Shown here: positions 32,210 to 40,833 of the stretch, piece after piece
Layout: every line of letters begins with the position of its first letter
How positions within the stretch are numbered: the first letter of the stretch is position 1
NCBI RefSeq assembly: GCF_964036595.1
Contig: NZ_OZ038523.1
Location: forward strand, 2,238,501-2,302,500
Direction of reading: 5' to 3'
Source: Tenacibaculum sp. 190524A05c
GTDB lineage: Bacteria > Bacteroidota > Bacteroidia > Flavobacteriales > Flavobacteriaceae
Length of the DNA: 64,000 bases
The notes under the pieces: model-generated
Databases searched by the model: none
The model's input: only the letters and a program-made list of their open reading frames with translations
Told to the model about the DNA's origin: nothing
Translations under genes and position numbers: made by a program

Positions 32210-33523
32210 TTATTTAGTTGTAATATCTATTAAAAAAGGTAAAAATTCCCCTCCTCTTTTACTTCTAAATCTCTTCACCTCCATTTGATATCTCTTATTG
32301 GGCTTTAAATCTACTTCAAATGAAACAGATTTACTATCTTCAGAAAACCCAATAAATTTGGTAATATACAATACATGATTTTCACCTAATGGGCCATAAT
32401 CAAATCCTCTAAACCTTGTATCCATTTCTTCCGAAAACTCAAGCTTTACTAAATGTTTTCCGGGTTTAACAGAAGTACTTAAATTTTCAAATGAGGATAT
32501 ATTAATAATTCTTGGTCTATTTTCCTCGTATGCCTTTTGTAATTCTTTCATTGGTTTATCAAAGAATTTTACCCTATCTACGAATTTTATTATTTCATTA
32601 TCGTTTGAATATTGTAACTCTATCAATTCCTTAATAGCATCTTTCTTACCTCCTTCATAGTTCTCATAAAACTTTTTAGCTATGGCATATCCAACAAAGT
32701 ATCCTAAATCTCTTTGGTTATCGAACATATTCTCCATACTATTCCATAACCAAAATGAATATTCTTTGCCAAACATTTCGTTTTGAAATCTATCTTTTAT
32801 AATTTCCTCATTATTCATTCCATAGCTGATACATGCATTTGGGCTTTCAATTCCCGTGCTAACCTTTGCTGTAAATTCAGCCACTCCTTCGTATACACAA
32901 GCCGATAATAAGTTTGAACCTATAAATGATTCTTGCTGAGTATGAACAAATTCATGAACTGCAGTAAATTCAATATCATCTATTGGATTTGTACTTGCAT
33001 AATTTTTAACGTGGTTTGTTTTAAACTCTGAAGTATTAATATTTTCATCTAAAAACAACATTTCCGAACCATATAAAACTAAACTATCAATAACAGTTCC
33101 GTTGGTTCTAAATCCTCCCATCGTATAGTACACTTTGGCTGGTTTTGGAGTATGATAAATACTCTTTAATTTACGTAAAGCATCACTAATTTTACCTTTA
33201 TAGGATTTACATTTTATTGTATTTTCTCTAACTGATTTCCAAAACTTAGGATATGTATTAATATTATGGATATACTCTTCAGGTGAATAGTTTCTAACTT
33301 GAAACATCGTTTGTTGACCAATTGAAGCTTTATCTATAAATTCTTCTTTCAAATATTTTAGTTGAAGTACAGAGTCTTTAGTTGTAATTATCTTATCAAA
33401 TGCATTCCAATAATTCTCAACATCTTCTGTAAAAATAATTTGCTCTTTTTTTTCTCCTTTGCACCCCAAGAAAACCAAGCTAATTAATGTAATTAAAATT
33501 CTATTTTTCATTGTTTTTTTCAT
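32210..33523 (-). CDS. Putative zinc metalloprotease lipoprotein
   Basis: 437-aa lipoprotein: signal peptide with lipobox SLVFLGC (C21; C17 if the ATG four codons later is used). The centre has a gluzincin-like site, AVHEFVHTQQ (H190, E191, H194) with YEGVAEF 18 residues on supplying a likely third ligand (E212), as in DUF2268-type predicted Zn proteases. The last 110 residues look beta-rich, Ig-like (LVKLEFSEEMD, SFEVDLKPNKRY). No substrate can be named. An AraC-type regulator is encoded 56 bp upstream on the same strand. Confidence 0.65.
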   Translation of the reverse strand: MKKTMKNRILITLISLVFLGCKGEKKEQIIFTEDVENYWNAFDKIITTKDSVLQLKYLKEEFIDKASIGQQTMFQVRNYSPEEYIHNINTYPKFWKSVRENTIKCKSYKGKISDALRKLKSIYHTPKPAKVYYTMGGFRTNGTVIDSLVLYGSEMLFLDENINTSEFKTNHVKNYASTNPIDDIEFTAVHEFVHTQQESFIGSNLLSACVYEGVAEFTAKVSTGIESPNACISYGMNNEEIIKDRFQNEMFGKEYSFWLWNSMENMFDNQRDLGYFVGYAIAKKFYENYEGGKKDAIKELIELQYSNDNEIIKFVDRVKFFDKPMKELQKAYEENRPRIINISSFENLSTSVKPGKHLVKLEFSEEMDTRFRGFDYGPLGENHVLYITKFIGFSEDSKSVSFEVDLKPNKRYQMEVKRFRSKRGGEFLPFLIDITTK

Positions 33524-33579
33524 TTAGTTTTCACAAAACTATTCCGAATTGTATTTTAGAAATTGTAAAAAAATTACCC

Positions 33580-34401
33580 TTATAAATACACCCAATTAAT
33601 TCCCTTATTATCAAGGCTTAATTTTTTAAAAAAATCTTTTGGAGTATAGCCTGTGAGTGATTTGAAATCTTTAATCATATGTGCCTGATCAAAAAAACTA
33701 TTAGAATAACAAAGGTCTGTTAAGGAATATAACCCTTTTTGATTCGATCCAAATTCATCCAAAGTTCTTTTAAATCTCGCTACTTTTTTAAACTCATTTG
33801 GAGTTCTTTTTAAATACTGTTTACAGTGTTTGATAAAAGTTTTAGAGCTTATTCCAAACATATCTGTATAGTGACTATTTGAATATTCAACTCCATTGAG
33901 AACGTCGCTAGCAAATTGATGCAAAAATGGATGCTTAAAATCTTTGTTTATAGACAACAAATAAGACTCTAATCGACTCGTAATACTTTCGTAATTTTCC
34001 TCTTTAAGAATAGAAGACATAAGATTTTTGTCAAAGTCTATCAACTTATAAGAAACTCCATTCTTATCAATCGTAGAGAAATTGTCGAAAAAGGAATAAA
34101 CACCTAATGGTTTAAAAGCGATAGTGATTTCTTTACAAATTCCATCATAATTAATTAGAATAGGATTTTTATATCTGAAAATAACATCACCTATAATTTC
34201 TTGACTTTTCGAAGGAGTAACACTTATTTTAGCTTGTTGATAGTCGATTTCTACTCCAGAACTAAAAGAAACCATATTATACTGGTTTGGAAACGTAAGA
34301 TAAGACGTTACCTTGTCTTTTTGGGTTTCTTCTAAAATATAATAGAAATAAATATGCTTTTGAAGTAGCTTACTGCTTGGAGTAATTACCTTGATATTCA
34401 C
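33580..34401 (-). CDS. AraC-family transcriptional regulator
   Basis: 273 aa with an N-terminal beta-rich sensor-like half (LTFPNQYNMVSFSSG, IIGDVIFRYKNPILI, ITIAFKPLGVYSFF) and the two-helix-turn-helix AraC domain at the C-terminus (TPNEFKKVARFKR, LTDLCYSNSFFDQAHMIKDF, FKSLTGYTPKDFFKK). The first half resembles the DUF6597 type of sensor found in such regulators. Effector unknown; likely target is the adjacent lipoprotein gene. Confidence 0.85.
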   Translation of the reverse strand: MNIKVITPSSKLLQKHIYFYYILEETQKDKVTSYLTFPNQYNMVSFSSGVEIDYQQAKISVTPSKSQEIIGDVIFRYKNPILINYDGICKEITIAFKPLGVYSFFDNFSTIDKNGVSYKLIDFDKNLMSSILKEENYESITSRLESYLLSINKDFKHPFLHQFASDVLNGVEYSNSHYTDMFGISSKTFIKHCKQYLKRTPNEFKKVARFKRTLDEFGSNQKGLYSLTDLCYSNSFFDQAHMIKDFKSLTGYTPKDFFKKLSLDNKGINWVYL

Positions 34402-34415
34402 TTTATCTTTCTCTT

Positions 34416-35021
34416 TTAATCTTTAATCAGCATTATTTTATCCAGATCGATTGAATTGGTATTATCAACTACTTTCCATTGATAGATTTTAGACAATTGA
34501 TAAATCTTAGACAATTCTTCAAATAAGCGGATTTTAGCTTCTTTTTTCTGATTCGTCAACTCAATGGTTTCTTTTATTCTATCAATAGCTTTAGTGTTAA
34601 CCGTATTGAGTTCTTGCTTTGAAAATGTATTGAATTGACTTTGTTTTAAATCAAAATACTTTACATCCGGCGAAATTATGACTTCTTCTTTCGGAATTTT
34701 ATTGATTACAATTTCTCGATTTAAACTATCAATTTGAATATCTAATTGAGATAAATCATAACCCACTTCTACTTTCGCATTTACTGATACGATTGCCTTT
34801 TTCTGAAACTGTAAATAATCAAAAAAGTACTTTTTTGTATCTGAAAAACTATACATTTCTGAATAATTCCCTTGAGACACAACAAGTTTACTTAAATTTT
34901 TAATTTCATTTACCATTACCTTCACTTCTTCAGTTTGGTACACTGGCTTTTGCCTATCATACCAGAATTTGGCAATTAAAAACCCTAACAAAAAAACAGC
35001 AAGATATTTTAAAAAGCGCAT
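34416..35021 (-). CDS. DUF4230-family membrane-anchored protein
   Basis: 201 aa: one N-terminal membrane helix (LKYLAVFLLGFLIAKFWY) then a periplasmic or extracytoplasmic part with VVSQGNYSEMYSFSDTK and VNAKVEVGYDLSQLDIQID, which match the DUF4230 layout (beta-rich, SPFH-like, followed by a helix). Function unknown. Encoded between lspA and the AraC gene on the same strand. Confidence 0.75.
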   Translation of the reverse strand: MRFLKYLAVFLLGFLIAKFWYDRQKPVYQTEEVKVMVNEIKNLSKLVVSQGNYSEMYSFSDTKKYFFDYLQFQKKAIVSVNAKVEVGYDLSQLDIQIDSLNREIVINKIPKEEVIISPDVKYFDLKQSQFNTFSKQELNTVNTKAIDRIKETIELTNQKKEAKIRLFEELSKIYQLSKIYQWKVVDNTNSIDLDKIMLIKD

Positions 35022-35067
35022 GATCTTTTTGTCTGAAAGGTACTAAAAAAAGAAATTGAAAAAAGTA

Positions 35068-35652
35068 TTAGGCTTCTTCTTTCTTTGGAAATGCCTGTTT
35101 ATGGAAAATAAACAATAGTACTACTCCAATACTAATCCAACTATCTGCTCCGTTGAAAATCGCATTGAAAAAGGTAAAGCTTTCACCTTGATACATTGGA
35201 AAGTATAGCATATCTACTACTTTACCAAAGAATAATTCACCGTATGGTTCATCTGAGAAAAGTGTTGCCACTTGTCTTCCTGAAGGAGTATTAAAAATTA
35301 CACCATAGAAAACCGAGTCGATAATATTACCAATTGCACCAGCTAAAATTAAAGAAATAGCTACCACAACTCCGTTATGCATTTTGCTTTTAATGGTTTC
35401 TCTTAACCAATAGATAATTCCACCAACTGCAACAATTCTAAATAAGGTTAAAAATAGTTTCCCTGATTTTCCTCCAAATTCAAATCCCCATGCCATTCCA
35501 TTGTTCTCAGTGAAATGAATACGAAACCAATCCATTCCTAACACTCTTATTTCCTCACCTAAATAAAAATGAGTTTTTATATATATTTTACTGATTTGAT
35601 CAATTAAAATTGCTAGTATAACAGTAAGAATTGCAATGGTTTTCTTTGACAT
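35068..35652 (-). CDS. lspA: Lipoprotein signal peptidase II
   Basis: 194-aa inner-membrane aspartyl protease cleaving prolipoproteins. Four membrane helices; motifs IDQISKIY, HFTENNGMAWGF, GAIGNIIDSVFYG and FNGADSWISIG. The catalytic aspartates are in GNIIDS and FNGADS; the first motif ends in Ser where many species have Arg. About 30 residues longer than the E. coli enzyme because of an insert (TPSGRQVATLFSDEPYGE...), usual in Bacteroidota. Confidence 0.93.
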   Translation of the reverse strand: MSKKTIAILTVILAILIDQISKIYIKTHFYLGEEIRVLGMDWFRIHFTENNGMAWGFEFGGKSGKLFLTLFRIVAVGGIIYWLRETIKSKMHNGVVVAISLILAGAIGNIIDSVFYGVIFNTPSGRQVATLFSDEPYGELFFGKVVDMLYFPMYQGESFTFFNAIFNGADSWISIGVVLLFIFHKQAFPKKEEA

Positions 35653-35825
35653 TTTTTAGATTTAATAGCGACAAAAATAAGAATATTCTATTGAATTAGA
35701 AATGCTTTGGAATTACTGTTGTAAAACTATCATTCGGAAAGAATATTGTTTGACTAAGCAAGTTATTTGATTTTCCTTCTTTATTAATTCTTAGTTTCAT
35801 TTTAAACCTATAAAAACATAAGAAA

Positions 35826-36047
35826 ATGTTCAAAAACATTAAGAATCTTGAAGGAGTAACTGTGTTAAATAAGCAAAGTTTAAATAGCATTACTGGTAAA
35901 GGAAACATTTATTATTGTATTAATTCAAACGGAAATGGAGCCTATACAGATACAGATATTTCAGGAAACGGAATTCATTGCACACCAGTTGCCGAAGTTG
36001 CACCAAAAGATAAATCTACACCTGGCAATCCTGGACCATTAGCATAA
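35826..36047 (+). CDS. Orphan leader-type peptide (73 aa, two cysteines)
   Basis: Starts MFKNIKNLEGVTVLNKQSLNSITGKG: the LNK..LNSI-TGKG part resembles the peptide-family leaders (LNK..Q..INGG), with GKG in place of GG. The remainder (NIYYCINSNGNGAY...) has two cysteines and a Pro/Lys-rich tail (APKDKSTPGNPGPLA). No transporter lies next to it; the exporter at 13.4-15.6 kb could serve it. Beside a LytTR-type two-component system on the other strand. No pseudoknot element precedes it. Confidence 0.65.
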   Translation: MFKNIKNLEGVTVLNKQSLNSITGKGNIYYCINSNGNGAYTDTDISGNGIHCTPVAEVAPKDKSTPGNPGPLA

Positions 36048-36070
36048 ATACAAAATAACGTAAAATAACG

Positions 36071-36787
36071 CTATTCCTCTATTTGTTTGATTAATTCTTT
36101 ACGATACGATTTTCCAACTGGCACTATTTTATCGTTACCTAATCGAACTTGATTACCATCTATAAGTTTTAGATGATTAAAGTTAATAGCAAAAGATTTA
36201 TGTACTCTTAAAAAGTTATTTGGAAGTTTTGTAAGAAACTCGGTTAACGTTTGAGGTGTCAAAATCATGGTATCTGTATAAATTTTTATATAGTTACCAT
36301 AAGCCTCAACATAGTAAATTTCATCAAAATTCAACTTGATGATTTTCTTATCGCTTTTAACGAACAACGAATTAGCTTCGTTTTCTTTATTTACGATTAT
36401 TGGTTGCGTATTACTAACTGGAGTTGTTTTGAGTTTCTGTTGAACTTTAACTATTGCTTGTAAAAATCGTTCTAATGAAAATGGTTTTAATAAGTAATCA
36501 GTCACGGCAAGTTCAAAACCTTCTATAGCATATTCCGGATAAGCTGTTGTGATAATAACCTCTGGTTTTTTAGATAATGATTTCAATAAGCTTATTCCCG
36601 AGAACTTAGGCATGTTAATATCTAAGAATAGTAAATCTATTTGCTCTTTTTGTAATACTTCCATGACTTCAAAAGCATTCTTGCAGGTAGTTACTAACTC
36701 TAAATACGGAATATCTTTAATATAATTCTCTATTATTTGACGTGCAATTGGCTCGTCGTCTGCTATTAAACATCTAATCTTTTCCAT
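36071..36787 (-). CDS. LytTR-family response regulator
   Basis: 238 aa: receiver domain (D10, D11, phospho-acceptor D56 in LFLDINMP, T in TTAYPEYAI, K in LLKPFS) and a C-terminal LytTR DNA-binding domain (KLNFDEIYYVEAYGNYIKIYT, FLRVHKSFAINF). Cotranscribed with the histidine kinase just upstream (1 bp gap). LytTR regulators bind direct repeats; the divergent ABC operon at 37987 is the natural target. Confidence 0.93.
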   Translation of the reverse strand: MEKIRCLIADDEPIARQIIENYIKDIPYLELVTTCKNAFEVMEVLQKEQIDLLFLDINMPKFSGISLLKSLSKKPEVIITTAYPEYAIEGFELAVTDYLLKPFSLERFLQAIVKVQQKLKTTPVSNTQPIIVNKENEANSLFVKSDKKIIKLNFDEIYYVEAYGNYIKIYTDTMILTPQTLTEFLTKLPNNFLRVHKSFAINFNHLKLIDGNQVRLGNDKIVPVGKSYRKELIKQIEE

Positions 36788-36788
36788 A

Positions 36789-37772
36789 TTATATCGAAAG
36801 TTTTAAATCAACAGAAAAAACACCATTGGTTTTTCCAATTTTTAAACTATGTGCTTCAGGATAAATTAAATCTAGTCTTTTTTTGACATTGACCAATCCA
36901 ATTCCACTTTTTCCTTTTTCTAGGTTCTCTCCTTTATCACTATGTATATCAAAAGAATTTTCACATTTGAACACTAATTCAGTTTCGGAAATATGAATAT
37001 CAATATTTACTGTGCTTTTTTCTCCTTCAGTTGGCGCTAAATGTTTAAATGCATTTTCAACAAACACAATTAATAACATTGGAGCTAATTTCTTATCGTT
37101 TAGTATTCCAGAAATTGAAAAGGAAATATCTGCTTGTTCTTCCAATCTCAATTTTTCAAGAGAAATATAATTTTCTAAATAACTCATTTCCTTTTGTAAA
37201 GAAACAAAAGACTCTCTTGTTTCATACAAACTGTAGCGTAATAAATCTGATAATTTTAACATCAGATTTGGTAGTTTATCCGACTTTACCACAGATAAAC
37301 CATACAAATTATTCAATGTATTAAATAGAAAATGAGGATTTAGTTGCCCTTTTAATAATTTCAATTCAGCTTCCTTTACCTCTTGTCTGCGTTTAAAACT
37401 ATCTCTTGCTATACGAATAGTCATACCAAAAATCATTGCTAATAAAATAAACCCAAACAGGTTTAAAAACATCTTTACATCTAAAGGTTGATTTATGGCT
37501 TTACTGATAACATAAACCGGCAATAAAGTAAAAAGCGTTCCACTTAAAATAAAAAGAATAAAAAATATAGTTTTCCTTTTTTGAAAATATGGAAGAACAA
37601 AATAATTAGTAATGTAAATAGTAGGTAGTAAAAATAGAATTGCATAAAGAGCTGTTTGAATTCTATTTTCAGATTGAATTCCACCGATTAAAATGATAAA
37701 CAGAATAAACCATACAAAGATATTTTGTACCAGTTTATTATCTATCAAAGTATCTAATTTAGACATTCCCAT
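36789..37772 (-). CDS. LytS-like sensor histidine kinase
   Basis: 327 aa: four N-terminal membrane helices (about 17-125), a coiled linker, then a His_kinase domain with QLNPHFLFNTLNNLYGL (phospho-acceptor H147) and ATPase motifs FVENAFKHL and GKSGIGLVNVKKRLDLIY. No extracellular sensor domain, so the signal is probably sensed within the membrane or via a partner. First gene of the pair with the LytTR regulator. Confidence 0.92.
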   Translation of the reverse strand: MGMSKLDTLIDNKLVQNIFVWFILFIILIGGIQSENRIQTALYAILFLLPTIYITNYFVLPYFQKRKTIFFILFILSGTLFTLLPVYVISKAINQPLDVKMFLNLFGFILLAMIFGMTIRIARDSFKRRQEVKEAELKLLKGQLNPHFLFNTLNNLYGLSVVKSDKLPNLMLKLSDLLRYSLYETRESFVSLQKEMSYLENYISLEKLRLEEQADISFSISGILNDKKLAPMLLIVFVENAFKHLAPTEGEKSTVNIDIHISETELVFKCENSFDIHSDKGENLEKGKSGIGLVNVKKRLDLIYPEAHSLKIGKTNGVFSVDLKLSI

Positions 37773-37986
37773 ATATTTAAAATAGTTACTACAAACTTAA
37801 TTATTACCTGTAAAAAGGACACTTTTTAATGATGAAAGATATTCTTTTCTATCTGAATGTACTCATTACAATGATAATCGTTCAAATTCCATAAAATCAT
37901 TTTTGCGACTACGTTCATCATTCTTCTTTTTAAAACCCGAGATTTTAATTGACTTTTGAAGTGTTAATTCTAAAAATCAATTCATT

Positions 37987-38190
37987 ATGCAACTATTTAA
38001 AATATTCTTTACAATGTTTTTGTATGCAATGAGTGTTATCTATAATTCGGAAACAAAGCAAGAACAACAACATAATTCTACTATTCAAAAAGCAGTGACT
38101 TCAACTGTAGCATTTGATAAAAACATAGAAAATAAGGACAACAATATTTCTTTCAAAAATCTAAAAGATAATTCAACACAATTAAAATAA
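37987..38190 (+). CDS. Small exported or membrane-anchored protein (67 aa)
   Basis: Unrecognised. N-terminal hydrophobic helix MQLFKIFFTMFLYAMSVIYN, then a hydrophilic Lys/Asn/Thr-rich tail (SETKQEQQHNSTIQK...). It ends 6 bp before the ABC ATPase gene, so it leads that operon. Possibly a signal or accessory protein for the LytS/LytR pair or the transporter. Confidence 0.6.
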   Translation: MQLFKIFFTMFLYAMSVIYNSETKQEQQHNSTIQKAVTSTVAFDKNIENKDNNISFKNLKDNSTQLK

Positions 38191-38196
38191 ATAACT

Positions 38197-39060
38197 ATGA
38201 GACTCGATATACAAAACGTATCTAAAAAGTACAGTGCAACCAAATACGGATTAAAAAACTTTTCAATTGGTATTGACAAAGGAATATTAGGATTGTTAGG
38301 ACCAAATGGAGCTGGTAAATCTACTTTATTAAAAATGATTGCTACTGTAAGCAAACCAAGTGACGGCCAAATTATTTTAAACAAAAACAACGTTGTAAAA
38401 GATCCTAATTACATGCGTAAACAAATTGGCTTTTTACCTCAGGATTTTGGAGTGTATCCTAACTTAAACGCTTTTGAATTTTTAAAATATATGGCCGCCA
38501 TGAAAGGTGTTGGTGGAAAGCTTTTAAACTCTAAAATAACTCAACTTTTAGAAGGTTTGAACTTAATGGATGCTGCTCATAAACCTATTGGAAGTTATTC
38601 TGGAGGTATGAAACAACGTGTAGGAATTGCTCAAGCTCTATTAAACGATCCAAAAGTGTTGATTTTCGATGAACCAACTGTTGGTTTAGATCCAGAAGAG
38701 CGTATGAGGTTTAGAGATCTTATTCATCAATTAGCCAATGATGCCATTGTGATATTGTCTTCACATATTGTTTCAGATATAGATACTGTAGCTGATAAAG
38801 TTGCTATTATGAAAAATGGAAATTTACTCGCCTATGGAGATCAAGAAGAATTGATTGATAAGGTAAAAGGAAAAGTATTTGAAACTACAATTGATAAAAA
38901 TACTTTACACGAGTTTAAGCAAAATCATTTAGTAGTTCATTCTTTACTAAAAGGAAATTCAGCTATCGTTAGATTTATTAGTTCACAAGAAATAAATGGA
39001 GCTTTAGCAAAACAACCAACTTTAGAAGACGCTTATTTATACACCACTAAAACATCTTAA
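38197..39060 (+). CDS. ABC transporter ATP-binding protein
   Basis: 287 aa with Walker A GLLGPNGAGKSTLLKMIA, Q-loop LPQDFGVYPNLNAFEFL, signature SYSGGMKQRVGIAQAL, Walker B VLIFDEPTVGLDPEE and H-loop LSSHIVSDI, plus a 75-residue C-terminal domain of the drug/bacitracin exporter type. Pairs with the permease encoded at 39197. Substrate unknown; LytTR-controlled exporters of this type often handle peptides or membrane stress. Confidence 0.94.
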   Translation: MRLDIQNVSKKYSATKYGLKNFSIGIDKGILGLLGPNGAGKSTLLKMIATVSKPSDGQIILNKNNVVKDPNYMRKQIGFLPQDFGVYPNLNAFEFLKYMAAMKGVGGKLLNSKITQLLEGLNLMDAAHKPIGSYSGGMKQRVGIAQALLNDPKVLIFDEPTVGLDPEERMRFRDLIHQLANDAIVILSSHIVSDIDTVADKVAIMKNGNLLAYGDQEELIDKVKGKVFETTIDKNTLHEFKQNHLVVHSLLKGNSAIVRFISSQEINGALAKQPTLEDAYLYTTKTS

Positions 39061-39062
39061 TC

Positions 39063-39185
39063 ATGAAAACATCGAACAAGAAAACTCTACAAATCATACT
39101 TTTTTTAATCATTGCGATTTCCTTATTAACAGCTTTAATTATTTCTTCAGACACCATTCACTTTGGAGTATATAATGCACATTAA
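39063..39185 (+). CDS. 40-aa single-span membrane protein in ABC operon
   Basis: MKTSNKKTLQ, then a strongly hydrophobic stretch IILFLIIAISLLTALIISS, then DTIHFGVYNAH. ATG 2 bp after the ATPase stop and 11 bp before the permease ATG, the spacing of a real operon gene. No family known to me; may be a small subunit stabilising the permease. Confidence 0.6.
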   Translation: MKTSNKKTLQIILFLIIAISLLTALIISSDTIHFGVYNAH

Positions 39186-39196
39186 ATCTTATCATT

Positions 39197-40744
39197 ATGA
39201 ATATTTTTCCTTTAATAAAATATAGCTATTTACAACGCGTAAGGAATTATAATTTCTTAATTACACTTTGCGCAAGTTTAGCTGTTGCATATACATTTGT
39301 ACCAGCACCAGATGCTAATTATTCAACAATAAGAATTGCAGATTATGTTGGAGATTATAATTCTGCTTGGTTTGGATATGTTACAGCGATTATGAGTAGT
39401 TTATTTTTATCGCTTGTTGGTTTTTATCTGATTAATGGTGGAATTAAAACCGATGTACAAACTAAAGTCGGACAAATTATTGCTACTACAAAAGTCACAA
39501 ATGCCACGTATTTATTTTCAAAAGTTATAAGTGGGTTTTTGATATTATTGACTATTCTCGGAATAGTACTTATTATGAGTATCGCATTATTTCATTTGTA
39601 CAATGAGAATTTTCCTTTTGAAATTTTTCAGTTCATTAAACCTTATTTCTTAATTACTATTCCAGCATTATTTTTAATTGCCGTATTAGCCGTTGTTTTT
39701 GAAGTCTTTTTTAGAAAGTACACCATACTTCAAAATATTGGTTTTTTCTTCTTATTCTCTTTCTTAATGTTGTCATCAAGAACACATGAAGATAATTTTT
39801 CATCTGATATGTTAGGTACTCAAATTGTAATGAATAAAATGGAAAACCAGGTTCGAGAATTAACACAAGGAGATCGTATTAAAGAATTGTCTATTGGATA
39901 CGTAATTGGGAATAAAAATGCTGCGAAAAAATTTCATTTTAATGGAATGGAATTTCCATACTCATTTATAATTAGCAGAATATTTTGGATTGCTTTAGGA
40001 GCATTACTTGTTTTTCTTACTACCGGTTTCTTTCATAGGTTTTCGCTAAAGGAATCTTCTACTCAAAAAGCACCAAAAGTTGCGATTCAAACAGAAATAA
40101 CAAATAAGGAAATTCAAATATCAGGATTATCTAAACTAACTACGAATTTCTCTATTCTTCCACTACTTAGAACCGAATTATTATTACTTATTAGAAAAGG
40201 AAAAAAATGGCTGTGGTTTATAAATGGTATAGGAATGTTACTCTTGGCATTAGTTCCTTTAGAAATCGCACATCAGTTTGTATTGCCAATTCTTTGGTTT
40301 TTCCAAGTAAGTAGAATCTCAGGATTAACTACAAAAGAATTTACAAACAAAGTACACTATTTTGCTTTTGCTTCTTTTAAACCGTTACAAAGATTATTAA
40401 TTTCTCAACTCTTAGCGAGTATTCTATTACTTCTATTCTTAGCTCTTCCTTTATTGGTAAGATTAATTCTTGCCGCTAATTTTATAGCATTAAGCGCAGT
40501 AATTCTTGGAGGGATTTTTATAGTTTTCTTAGCAGCAGTCTTTGGAATAGTAACAAAAGGAAAAAAGTTATTTGAAGTTGTATTTTTTATGATTACGTAT
40601 ACTAATATCAATAAAATTCCTTTTACAGACTATTTCGGAGCCTTAAGTCAAAACAGCTTTTTACCTGTTAAATTATCAATCTGTATTCTTATGCTTGGTG
40701 CAATTGTGTATAGCATTCGTAATTATCAATTAAAAACATCTTAA
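39197..40744 (+). CDS. ABC transporter permease (ABC-2-like, 515 aa)
   Basis: About 12 membrane helices in two six-helix halves, separated by a hydrophilic loop around 200-235 (FSSDMLGTQIVMNKMENQVREL) and another near 280-310. Opening MNIFPLIKYSYLQRVRNYNFLITL is typical of ABC-2-type exporters. Encoded with its ATPase; followed by a terminator. Confidence 0.85.
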   Translation: MNIFPLIKYSYLQRVRNYNFLITLCASLAVAYTFVPAPDANYSTIRIADYVGDYNSAWFGYVTAIMSSLFLSLVGFYLINGGIKTDVQTKVGQIIATTKVTNATYLFSKVISGFLILLTILGIVLIMSIALFHLYNENFPFEIFQFIKPYFLITIPALFLIAVLAVVFEVFFRKYTILQNIGFFFLFSFLMLSSRTHEDNFSSDMLGTQIVMNKMENQVRELTQGDRIKELSIGYVIGNKNAAKKFHFNGMEFPYSFIISRIFWIALGALLVFLTTGFFHRFSLKESSTQKAPKVAIQTEITNKEIQISGLSKLTTNFSILPLLRTELLLLIRKGKKWLWFINGIGMLLLALVPLEIAHQFVLPILWFFQVSRISGLTTKEFTNKVHYFAFASFKPLQRLLISQLLASILLLLFLALPLLVRLILAANFIALSAVILGGIFIVFLAAVFGIVTKGKKLFEVVFFMITYTNINKIPFTDYFGALSQNSFLPVKLSICILMLGAIVYSIRNYQLKTS

Positions 40745-40770
40745 TGTTTTAATAGTAGTTCACTTTAATA

Positions 40771-40804
40771 AAAAATGAGACTAATTTCTTAGTCTCATTT
40801 TTTT
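40771..40804. terminator. Intrinsic terminator after the ABC operon
   Basis: Stem AAAAATGAGACTAA / TTAGTCTCATTTTT, loop TTTC; A- and T-runs on both flanks also serve the convergent M61 gene. Confidence 0.88.
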
Positions 40805-40833
40805 GATGCTTTATATTTTACCGAACTAAAAGT

